From assembly GCA_021821235.1 (NCBI GenBank), contig JAKACS010000228.1, forward strand, positions 1 to 5,940: a stretch of 5,940 nucleotides of DNA, in the 5' to 3' direction. Below the pieces are notes generated by a model. The model saw only the letters and a program-made list of their open reading frames with translations, made no database searches and was not told where the DNA came from. Position numbers and translations under genes: made by a program. This DNA is from Bacillota bacterium. GTDB taxonomy: Bacteria; Bacillota; Bacilli; Bacillales_B; DSM-18226. Below are positions 1-5,851 of the stretch, one piece after another; position 1 is the first letter of the stretch, and every line of letters starts with the position of its first letter.

Positions 1-46
1 ATAGTTGAAAAATCAATCCATAAATCGACAATAAAAAAATATTTTG

Positions 47-75
47 TTGAATCTGGTAAAATAATGAAGTATTAT
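47..75 (+). promoter_or_regulatory. Predicted sigma-A promoter of the first SLH gene
   Basis: A -35 element TTGAAT (47-52, 4 of 6 consensus bases) and a -10 element TATTAT (70-75, 5 of 6) are separated by exactly 17 bp, in an AT-rich region. Transcription would start near 82, giving an untranslated leader of about 60 nt before the GTG start at 145. This placement puts the first in-frame ATG (64) upstream of the transcript, which argues against it as the start. A second weaker pair (TTGAAA at 5-10 with an ACAATA-like box near 28-33) is possible but poorer. Confidence 0.6.
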
Positions 76-130
76 AGACGTATCTACATAGTAACTAGTC
101 TGATAGAGTCTATGATCAAAAAAACAATTA

Positions 131-138
131 GAGGTGAT
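131..138 (+). promoter_or_regulatory. Ribosome binding site that decides the GTG start at 145
   Basis: GAGGTGAT is an 8-base match to the complement of the Bacillus 16S rRNA 3' end. From its GAGGTG core (131-136) to the GTG at 145 there are 8 nt, the ideal distance. Neither upstream in-frame ATG (64, 112) has a comparable site. Confidence 0.85.
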
Positions 139-144
139 GTAAGG

Positions 145-2229
145 GTGAAGAAATATCCATTTAGCAATAAAGCAGTGAAGGCGATGCTGGCAGCAACGAT
201 CATGTTTGCACCTGTCGCTCCCACAAGCGGCCTTTTAGGAGAGACAACGGCTGAAGCTAGTGCTATTACGGGAACTACCTGTGATGCAATTGATCGTGTC
301 ACATTGATTTACAGTAAATTCAATGCAAATGAAATGGCACTATATGATAGGGCACGAGATGGTTTGGCAAGCGAGAATTTTGACTGGTCGATGGTGTTGG
401 ATTCGACAGTAAAAGCAAATTTGAACACAGCGTTGTCTCCAGTTACAGCTGAAGGTATGGCAAAAAAGTTTGCAGAAATAATTTATAATCCAAATGCTGA
501 CCAATTGAAAACAAGTTACTCAGCATTCTTGAGTTCTGCTGAAGGAAGTAAATTTGAAAGTGTTATGGGTTCTGGCACAACAGATACAATTTTGAAATTC
601 TTTGTAGATGCAGAAAGAGCCTTGTGGGATGTCGGTGCAGGGGCCCTTTTATCAGGAGACCTTCAATCAATTGAATCATTAATTGCTGGCATTCAAGCTG
701 ATCTATTAAATGATTCAGATTATGCAGCACTTAACTCGAAATTATATCAAGTAATGGGAACGGACTTAGAAGGCCTTTACGCTATGAAAGATAAGATTAA
801 TGCTGAATTAGTAGATAATGGTGTGTTAACTGTTAATGAAGTGACTGAGCTTCGCAATGCGTTCGTTGATGCTGCATGGCGAGCTGGGGAGCCAGCCAAT
901 CCATCTTCCTCAACAAGGGACTGTAGCCTAACTCCGCCACCAGTAACACCACCACTGAACCCACCAGCACCAGGTGAGTCGAATAACATCACGCTTCCTG
1001 AGCAAGCGGCTGAAGTGGTTAAGGAGAAAAATCCATCTGGAAGAGTAGAAGTCATCACGAAGATCTTCGCTGAAAAGGTGGACGAAATCGTTGGTTTGAT
1101 TACGCAAGAAAAGGACTCGGTCCAAGTGAAGCTTGAGAAGCCAGCAGTTGGTGAAGCAGCGAAGGCTCAGATTCCGGCAGGCCTGTTCACAAAAGCGGCT
1201 TTAAAGAATGGGAAAGCGGTAGTAGAAGTGTCGACAGATGAAGCGTCTTACAAGCTTCCAGCTGCTCAAATCAAAATTGCCGACCTTGCATCCAAACTTG
1301 GAGCAAATGAGCAAGACGTTCAGATTGTTATCGCGGTAAATGTAGTCAACGAGGCGGATGTCAAGGATTCAGTCGATAAAAATAAGCTGAAGCTTGCTTC
1401 CAAAGTTATCGAGTTCACCGTTACTGCTGAAGCTGGAACTAAAACGGAGCCTGTCTCGAAGTTCTCTGCCTATGTCGAGCGGGATATTACAGGTGAATAT
1501 GACTTCGATAAAGAAAATTCGGCAGCTGTTAGATTGAATCCGGATGGAACGATCTCTGCAATCCCGACTCTATTCAATGGAAAAACGGCAACTGTAAAGT
1601 CACTGACGAATTCAAAATACACCATCGTTGAAAATGACAAGACGTTCACCGACGTAAAATCCGGCTGGGCACAAGAGTATATCGAAACGCTCGGCGCGAA
1701 GTACATCATCCAAGGAAAGGCAACTGGTGAATTTGAACCAGGCAAGCACATGACTCGTGCTGAGTTCGCTGTCCTGCTTGTTCGTGCACTGGGCCTTCCT
1801 ACAGAGCAGTATGACAAAAGCTTCAAAGATGTTTTAGGCATCGAATGGTTCGCGAAAAATGGCGAATTGACGGCTGCGGTGAAATACGGAGTAGTACATG
1901 GAAAGCTGGATGGCACGTTCGCACCGAACGAAAAAATCACTCGTGCTCAGGCAGCAGCAATGATCGAGCGCGCGATGAAGATTTCATTCGTTGAGTATGA
2001 TTTCAGCCAGTTGGATAAAACAAAAACACTAAATGATTTCAAGGATGCCAAGCAAGTTGGTTCATGGGCGAAGTCAGGTGTTGAGGCTGTTTACCAGGCG
2101 GGAATCGTCAAAGGAAAAGGGGACGGTACATTCAATCCGAATAGTTACACACAGCGGAATGAAATGGCGGCAATCCTGGCAAATTTCCTTGTCTCAGCGC
2201 AATTGCTTGACGATACATTCAGCAAGTAA
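145..2229 (+). CDS. Secreted SLH-domain surface protein with novel Cys-bracketed N-terminal domain
   Basis: The protein has 694 residues from the GTG start, chosen because of the strong ribosome binding site at 131-138 and the promoter at 47-75; in-frame ATGs at 64 and 112 lack both. Residues 1-40 form a Sec signal peptide: basic KKYPFSNKAVK, a hydrophobic stretch, and an ASA cleavage site at 38-40. Residues 41-260 are an unrecognised, probably helical domain with its only two cysteines at the ends (C46, C260), suggesting a disulfide clasp. Residues 264-277 are a proline-rich hinge. Residues 280-500 are a beta-rich module of the type often seen beside SLH domains (VSKFSAYVER near 438-447, ATVKSLTNSKYTIV near 482-495). 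Three SLH domains follow at about 501-555, 560-625 and 632-690, with motifs MTRAE, ITRAQ and the altered TQRNE. The SLH triplet should bind secondary cell-wall polymer, placing the N-terminal domain outward. No catalytic motif is visible. It is probably monocistronic. The SLH assignment is firm; the function is unknown. Confidence 0.92.
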   Translation: MKKYPFSNKAVKAMLAATIMFAPVAPTSGLLGETTAEASAITGTTCDAIDRVTLIYSKFNANEMALYDRARDGLASENFDWSMVLDSTVKANLNTALSPVTAEGMAKKFAEIIYNPNADQLKTSYSAFLSSAEGSKFESVMGSGTTDTILKFFVDAERALWDVGAGALLSGDLQSIESLIAGIQADLLNDSDYAALNSKLYQVMGTDLEGLYAMKDKINAELVDNGVLTVNEVTELRNAFVDAAWRAGEPANPSSSTRDCSLTPPPVTPPLNPPAPGESNNITLPEQAAEVVKEKNPSGRVEVITKIFAEKVDEIVGLITQEKDSVQVKLEKPAVGEAAKAQIPAGLFTKAALKNGKAVVEVSTDEASYKLPAAQIKIADLASKLGANEQDVQIVIAVNVVNEADVKDSVDKNKLKLASKVIEFTVTAEAGTKTEPVSKFSAYVERDITGEYDFDKENSAAVRLNPDGTISAIPTLFNGKTATVKSLTNSKYTIVENDKTFTDVKSGWAQEYIETLGAKYIIQGKATGEFEPGKHMTRAEFAVLLVRALGLPTEQYDKSFKDVLGIEWFAKNGELTAAVKYGVVHGKLDGTFAPNEKITRAQAAAMIERAMKISFVEYDFSQLDKTKTLNDFKDAKQVGSWAKSGVEAVYQAGIVKGKGDGTFNPNSYTQRNEMAAILANFLVSAQLLDDTFSK

Positions 2230-2236
2230 TCGATGT

Positions 2237-2279
2237 AAAAAAATCCCGTAACAGATTCATTCTGTTGCGGGATTTTTTT
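2237..2279 (+). terminator. Intrinsic terminator after the first SLH gene
   Basis: A 12-bp stem (TCCCGTAACAGA at 2244-2255 with TCTGTTGCGGGA at 2261-2272, one G-U pair) closes on the 5-nt loop TTCAT and is followed by seven T (2273-2279). Seven A (2237-2243) precede it, so the stem can extend to 19 bp and the structure could also stop transcription from the other strand. It starts 7 nt after the stop codon and separates the first gene from the nucleotidase unit. Confidence 0.95.
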
Positions 2280-2294
2280 ACTGTTTACAACACA

Positions 2295-2354
2295 GGATAA
2301 TTGTTAATTTTTTATTTCAAATCTATTAATAAATGTAAAAAATTAGAATTATCC
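2295..2354. repeat. 60-bp AT-rich imperfect palindrome upstream of the nucleotidase promoter
   Basis: The ends are perfect 8-bp inverted repeats, GGATAATT (2295-2302) and AATTATCC (2347-2354). After one mismatch and a one-base bulge, pairing resumes for about 10 more base pairs (2305-2314 with 2336-2345), leaving a central segment of about 20 nt. It sits between the preceding terminator and the predicted extended -10 element, covering the region where upstream activators or UP-element contacts would lie. It could be a regulator site, a secondary AT-rich terminator, or a remnant of a small inverted-repeat element; the sequence alone does not decide. Confidence 0.55.
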
Positions 2355-2374
2355 GTCATCTGTTTCTGCTTTTT

Positions 2375-2383
2375 TGTTACAAT
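2375..2383 (+). promoter_or_regulatory. Predicted extended -10 promoter of the nucleotidase unit
   Basis: TGTTACAAT is an extended -10 element: the TGN motif followed by TACAAT (2378-2383), 5 of 6 consensus bases. No good -35 hexamer lies 16-18 bp upstream, which is usual for extended -10 promoters. Transcription would start near 2389-2391, giving a leader of about 75 nt. The run of T before it and the AT-rich palindrome upstream may assist polymerase binding. Confidence 0.55.
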
Positions 2384-2453
2384 GATTTCGGACATCTGTG
2401 AGTCTAGTATCATCTGAATTTTGATCGGCATGAGTCCAATTAGGCAAAGAAAA

Positions 2454-2459
2454 GAGGAG
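2454..2459 (+). promoter_or_regulatory. Ribosome binding site of the SLH nucleotidase gene
   Basis: GAGGAG lies 5 nt before the ATG at 2465 and 11 nt before a second in-frame ATG at 2471. The first is taken as the start because its spacing is the more usual of the two; the choice changes the protein by only two residues. A third ATG at 2461 is out of frame, lies almost against the site, and opens only a six-codon frame. Confidence 0.7.
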
Positions 2460-2464
2460 AATGA

Positions 2465-4603
2465 ATGGATATGGTATCTAAGTCTTCCCGTAAGTTCATT
2501 GCGACTGCTGCGACTGCTGCTTTGGTTGCGTCAGCGATTGCACCAGCGGTATCTGCTGCAGAGGCTGCAAGCTTCAAAGATGTATCTGGCCGTTATGTTG
2601 ATGCGGTTGATTTTGTTGTAGCGGCGGGTGCTAACGGCAAATCATCTACAAATTTTGGTTTAAATGAGTCGATCAAGCGTGTGGACGCTGCGATTCTTTT
2701 GGCTAATGTTCTTGGTCTAGAAGTGGCAAGAGCCCCAGAAGCTGGATTCAAAGATGTACCGGATCGTGCGAAAGATGCTGTAAATGCATTGAAATTCTAT
2801 GGCATTGCCTCCGGAAAGAACGCTACTAATTTTGGTTCCAATAGCTTTATCACTCGTGGCGAATTGGCAGTTTGGATCGAAAGAGGATTCGAATTGTTAG
2901 GTCAATCCGATTTTAACTTTAAGGACGTAAGCTCCAATTATGAAGCCTCTGTTCATGCTTTGGTTGCGAACCAAGTAGCCAAAGGCTTCTCCAACACGAA
3001 CTTTGGTGTTAATCAAATCGCGAAACGTGGCGACTATGCAATCTTTTTATTTAAAGCTGCTCAAGCAATTGAAAATGGAGATTTGGCTTTAACTATTATG
3101 CACACAAATGATACCCACAGCTATGTGGATAAAGCTCCTAAACTAGCAACTGCAGTAAAGGAAGTCCGTGCTGAAAACCCTGATGCTCTATTGTTAAGTG
3201 CAGGGGATGTTTTTTCTGGAACTCTCTACTTTAATGAGTTTGAAGGACAAGCCGATTTAGCATTAATGAACTATCTTGGCTATGATGCCATGACTTTCGG
3301 AAATCATGAATTCGATCTTGGATCAAGTACAGAAGGACATAAATCTCTTTCTGAATTTATAAAAGGAGCGGACTTCCCATTTGTTAGCTCTAACGTTGAC
3401 TTTTCAAAAGATGCTCTATTCAATGGAATTCAATCGAAAGGTACTATTGGCGAGAAAATGGAAGATGGAAAGATCTTCGATGGGATCGTAAAAGTAGTCG
3501 ATGGGCAGAAAGTCGGTATCTTTGGATTATCAACAGAAGAAACAAAGGATATTTCAAGCCCTGGCAAAATCACTTTCAGCAATTATGTGGAAGAAGCAAA
3601 AAGAATGGTTGCAGCATTTGAAACTCAAGGGATTCATAAAATCATCGCCCTTTCTCACTTAGGCTATGACGACAACGTTGCATATGATAATGATCTGAAG
3701 CTAGCTGAAGCGGTAGATGGAATCGATATCATTGTTGGCGGACATACACATACAAAGCTTACAGAGCCAAAGTTAATTGATAAAGAAGAGCCGACACTTA
3801 TTGTCCAAGCTGGACAATATAGCGACCTGCTTGGTACTTTAGACGTTGAGTTTGACTATTGGGGAACAATCACTGGCTATGCTGGTGAACTAGTGGATCT
3901 TAAGGACAAAGCGGAAGATGCTAATGCCGTTGAGCTAGTTAAACCATTTAAGGACAAGGTAATGGAGCTTCAAAACAAGTCCATCGGAACATCTGCTGCA
4001 GTCAAACTTGAGGGAGAACGTGCAGTAGTTCGTACACAGGAATCCAATCTTGGTAATCTGATTACGGACGGTATGCTTGCAAAAGCCAAATCGATCAATC
4101 CTAACACTGTAATAGCTGTAACAAATGGAGGCGGCATTCGTGCTTCTATTGATGAGGGCGATATCACACTTGGTGAAGTTTTAACAACGATGCCATTTGG
4201 CAATACACTGGGCATTATGAACCTGAAAGGCTCTGAAATCAAAGCTGCCCTTGAGCATAGCGTAAGCCAGGCTCCAAATGAAAGCGGAGCATTCCTGCAC
4301 GTTTCAGGAATGAAATTCTCTTATGACAGCAGCAAGCCAACTGGAGAAAGAGTTGTTAAGATCGAAGTAAAAGGTACGGACGGAACCTATACAGAACTAG
4401 ATCTTACTAAAAACTACCTAGTCGCTACGAACACATTCACTGCTAAAGGCGGAGACGGATACGAAATGTTTGCTAACGCATACACAGAAGGCCGCATAAG
4501 CGAACCAGGATTTGTAGACTACGAAATGTTCGTTGACTACCTGACTCAATCTGAAACAATTGAACCAAAAGTAGAAGGTAGAATAGTAGATACACAGAAA
4601 TAA
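2465..4603 (+). CDS. SLH-anchored 5'-nucleotidase / UDP-sugar hydrolase family metallophosphoesterase
   Basis: This 712-residue enzyme should hydrolyse nucleoside 5'-phosphates or nucleotide sugars at the cell surface. Residues 1-34 are a signal peptide (SSRK, an Ala-rich core, cleavage near VSAAEA). Three SLH domains span about 36-200 (motifs IKRVD 70-74, ITRGE 129-133, AKRGD 186-190). The metallophosphoesterase domain begins almost at once, near 207, and has all five family motifs: TNDTH (D216, H218), AGD (D248), GNHEFD (N280, H281, D284; H281/D284 match the catalytic dyad of E. coli UshA), SHLG (H398) and GGHTH (H427, H429). The C-terminal nucleotidase domain (about 505-700) has SNLGNLITD, NGGGIR (R559), PFGN (F578, N580; same 19-residue spacing from R559 as R410-F429 of UshA) and the GGDGY motif (662-666) with F658, the expected base-stacking pair F578/F658. 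The enzyme looks complete. The exact substrate (AMP, ADP, UDP-glucose, cyclic nucleotides) cannot be read from the sequence. The likely partners are the two exported-protein genes downstream. Confidence 0.96.
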   Translation: MDMVSKSSRKFIATAATAALVASAIAPAVSAAEAASFKDVSGRYVDAVDFVVAAGANGKSSTNFGLNESIKRVDAAILLANVLGLEVARAPEAGFKDVPDRAKDAVNALKFYGIASGKNATNFGSNSFITRGELAVWIERGFELLGQSDFNFKDVSSNYEASVHALVANQVAKGFSNTNFGVNQIAKRGDYAIFLFKAAQAIENGDLALTIMHTNDTHSYVDKAPKLATAVKEVRAENPDALLLSAGDVFSGTLYFNEFEGQADLALMNYLGYDAMTFGNHEFDLGSSTEGHKSLSEFIKGADFPFVSSNVDFSKDALFNGIQSKGTIGEKMEDGKIFDGIVKVVDGQKVGIFGLSTEETKDISSPGKITFSNYVEEAKRMVAAFETQGIHKIIALSHLGYDDNVAYDNDLKLAEAVDGIDIIVGGHTHTKLTEPKLIDKEEPTLIVQAGQYSDLLGTLDVEFDYWGTITGYAGELVDLKDKAEDANAVELVKPFKDKVMELQNKSIGTSAAVKLEGERAVVRTQESNLGNLITDGMLAKAKSINPNTVIAVTNGGGIRASIDEGDITLGEVLTTMPFGNTLGIMNLKGSEIKAALEHSVSQAPNESGAFLHVSGMKFSYDSSKPTGERVVKIEVKGTDGTYTELDLTKNYLVATNTFTAKGGDGYEMFANAYTEGRISEPGFVDYEMFVDYLTQSETIEPKVEGRIVDTQK
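2501..2518 (+). repeat. 9-bp tandem duplication in the nucleotidase signal-peptide region
   Basis: GCGACTGCT occurs twice in direct succession and is followed by a further GCT. It encodes Ala-Thr-Ala twice (residues 13-18) in the hydrophobic core of the signal peptide. Loss or gain of a copy by slippage would stay in frame and only change the length of the core. Confidence 0.8.
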
Positions 4604-4611
4604 TTACAACT

Positions 4612-4648
4612 AATGGGCACCCTCGAAAACCTTTTGAGGGTGCCTATT
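4612..4648 (+). terminator. Intercistronic 17-bp hairpin without U-tract; leaky terminator or mRNA stabiliser
   Basis: GGCACCCTC (4616-4624) pairs perfectly with GAGGGTGCC (4636-4644). The helix extends inward by G-U and three A-U pairs to the 3-nt loop ACC (4629-4631), and outward by four pairs to 4612 and 4648. The bases after it (TATTCAGC) have no run of T, so it does not meet the usual intrinsic-terminator pattern. It lies 8 nt after the nucleotidase stop and 7 nt before the next ribosome binding site. It may protect the upstream mRNA from 3' exonucleases, or reduce expression of the downstream gene. Confidence 0.5.
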
Positions 4649-4655
4649 CAGCAAT

Positions 4656-4664
4656 AGGAGGAGG
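4656..4664 (+). promoter_or_regulatory. Strong ribosome binding site deciding a TTG start at 4673
   Basis: AGGAGGAGG contains two overlapping AGGAGG matches to the 16S rRNA tail and ends 8 nt before TTG (4673-4675). No ATG or GTG lies at a suitable distance in this frame, and the following residues MKKLYK form a typical signal-peptide start, so TTG is the likely initiator. Confidence 0.85.
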
Positions 4665-4672
4665 CTTGTAGT

Positions 4673-5749
4673 TTGAAGAAGTTGTATAAGACTTTTATAG
4701 CAGCAACTGGAATAACTTTAATGGTTGCCTCGACTGGTTTCACGGCAGCAGCAGCTGGTTTTTCTGATGTTATTCCAAGATACGCTGACTCTATTGATTT
4801 TCTTGTATCAAAAGGCGCAAAGGGAATGGGGGACTCATCATTTGGAATAAGGGAGGAAATCAAGCGAATTGATGCCGCTATCTTAACAGCTAAGGTGCTA
4901 CGACTGCATACAGAAACAGCCCCAGCTTCTGGGTTTAAGGATGTACCAAAACGCGGTCAATCAGCAGTTAATGCCCTTAAAGCAGCAGGGATCACTTCCG
5001 GTAAAACTAAAACGCTTTTTGATTCTAACAGCCCGATTACTCGTGGCGAAATAGCCGTTTGGATCCAAAAAGGATTTGATTTACGTGGGGAAACAGCTAC
5101 GATATTCAAGGATGTTCCAAAGAATTATCTATCTGCGGTGCAAGCTCTGGTTGCTAATGGGGTTGCCAAAGGTATGTCTGCAGAAAATTTTGGAATCAAT
5201 GCAAATATAACACGAGGAGATTTTGCAATATTTTTGCATAAATCTGCAAATGATGGGGTAGTGACTGCAAACATCTTAAGTATTCAGTCTGTAAACAGCA
5301 CAACGCTTAAAATGAAAATCAAAGGTAGTGTAACGGATCTTAATGCGACGGATTTTCTTTTTGATAATGGGTTAGAAGTAAAAGAAGCTAAAGTCACAGA
5401 TTCAACTTTAACTGAACTGACAGTGGAGCTAAAAACATCCATTCAACAAGAAGGCACAAAGTACACACTTAAAACCTTCAAGGGGCTCGATGTGACTGGC
5501 GTGGTTTCTTTTACCATTCCAGCTGGGAATGGAAATGGAAGCGCAACAGGTCCAGCGGTTATTCGTTCAGTTAATTTCAGTGGCACAACTGAAAATCCTA
5601 AAGTGTTTTACGGAGATGTTAGAGTCGATGTCACAGGTGTGAACAACTTAGAAAATGCTGAAGTGAAGGGGGACCTCTACTTAAAAGGGAATACAGAGGT
5701 AACCTTGAGCCATGTCACCGTCGAAGGGGATACAATCCTCGAAGAGTAA
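4673..5749 (+). CDS. Small SLH-domain surface protein with short beta-solenoid-like C-terminus
   Basis: This 358-residue exported protein starts at TTG behind a very strong ribosome binding site. Residues 1-28 are a signal peptide (MKKLYK, hydrophobic core, AAAA cleavage region). Three SLH domains span about 29-192 (IKRID 63-67, ITRGE 122-126, ITRGD 179-183). They are paralogous to those of the upstream nucleotidase: residues 88-137 match its residues 95-144 at 34 of 50 positions by hand count. Residues 198-283 look like a beta-sandwich, perhaps Ig-like (alternating pattern from ILSIQSV to VVSFTIP). After a Gly/Asn/Ser hinge (285-293), residues 296-358 show VKGDLYLKGN and VTVEGDTILEE, which resemble coils of right-handed beta-solenoids in larger bacillar surface proteins, but only about two turns are present. 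No catalytic residues are recognised, so it is probably a surface scaffold or binding protein. It may be truncated, though no simple frameshift restores more repeats. Lying 69 nt after the nucleotidase, it is probably co-transcribed with it. Confidence 0.9.
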   Translation: MKKLYKTFIAATGITLMVASTGFTAAAAGFSDVIPRYADSIDFLVSKGAKGMGDSSFGIREEIKRIDAAILTAKVLRLHTETAPASGFKDVPKRGQSAVNALKAAGITSGKTKTLFDSNSPITRGEIAVWIQKGFDLRGETATIFKDVPKNYLSAVQALVANGVAKGMSAENFGINANITRGDFAIFLHKSANDGVVTANILSIQSVNSTTLKMKIKGSVTDLNATDFLFDNGLEVKEAKVTDSTLTELTVELKTSIQQEGTKYTLKTFKGLDVTGVVSFTIPAGNGNGSATGPAVIRSVNFSGTTENPKVFYGDVRVDVTGVNNLENAEVKGDLYLKGNTEVTLSHVTVEGDTILEE

Positions 5750-5851
5750 ACAGGAGCAGAGATATATAAAATTTTTCTGAAGCCGGACTTTAGACCTATC
5801 ATGGAATAAGGCGCCACTAAAACTAAAACATTTTCAAAAGGAGACAAATTA
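5750..5851. other. 102-bp gap with no clear promoter or terminator
   Basis: I see no hairpin followed by a run of T and no convincing -35/-10 pair here. A TATCAT box (5797-5802) has only a 3-of-6 match upstream at 16 bp. The stop codon at 5747-5749 is followed by 19 in-frame sense codons to TAA at 5807, but the readthrough peptide does not continue the solenoid pattern. The gap is compatible with read-through transcription into the next gene. Confidence 0.4.
5836..5843 (+). promoter_or_regulatory. Ribosome binding site of the cropped exported-protein gene
   Basis: AAAAGGAG ends 8 nt before the ATG at 5852, a near-ideal Bacillus arrangement. It supports the view that the short open frame at the window edge is a real gene start. 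Confidence 0.8.

Noticed and set aside
1470..1940. A 156-codon open frame on the - strand inside the first SLH gene
   Set aside because: It lies wholly inside a well-supported + strand gene, has no evident ribosome site, and its translation shows no recognisable domain. The same applies to the shorter - strand frames at 84-302, 777-1058, 928-1125, 3970-4242, 4648-4863 and 5677-5904, and to the + strand frames at 2033-2251 and 2421-2621.
2284..2339. TTTACA (2284-2289) and its inverse TGTAAA (2334-2339) as PhoP boxes for a phosphate-regulated nucleotidase
   Set aside because: PhoP binding needs several TT(A/T/C)ACA-like hexamers as direct repeats with about 5-bp gaps. Only single hexamers in opposite orientation and 50 bp apart are seen.
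2385..2396. PurBox-like ATTTCGGACATC at the predicted transcription start of the nucleotidase
   Set aside because: The conserved CGAAC core is CGGAC here, and no second inverted box is found at the usual distance of about 16-17 bp. It is probably chance, though a PurR shift assay would settle it.
2461..2481. Six-codon frame ATG AAT GGA TAT GGT ATC TAA overlapping the nucleotidase start
   Set aside because: The ATG lies only one base after the ribosome site, too close for initiation, and the correctly spaced ATG at 2465 opens the real gene.
5763..5802. Possible promoter before the last gene (TATAAA at 5765 or TATCAT at 5797)
   Set aside because: Neither box has an acceptable -35 hexamer at 16-18 bp nor a TGN extension.
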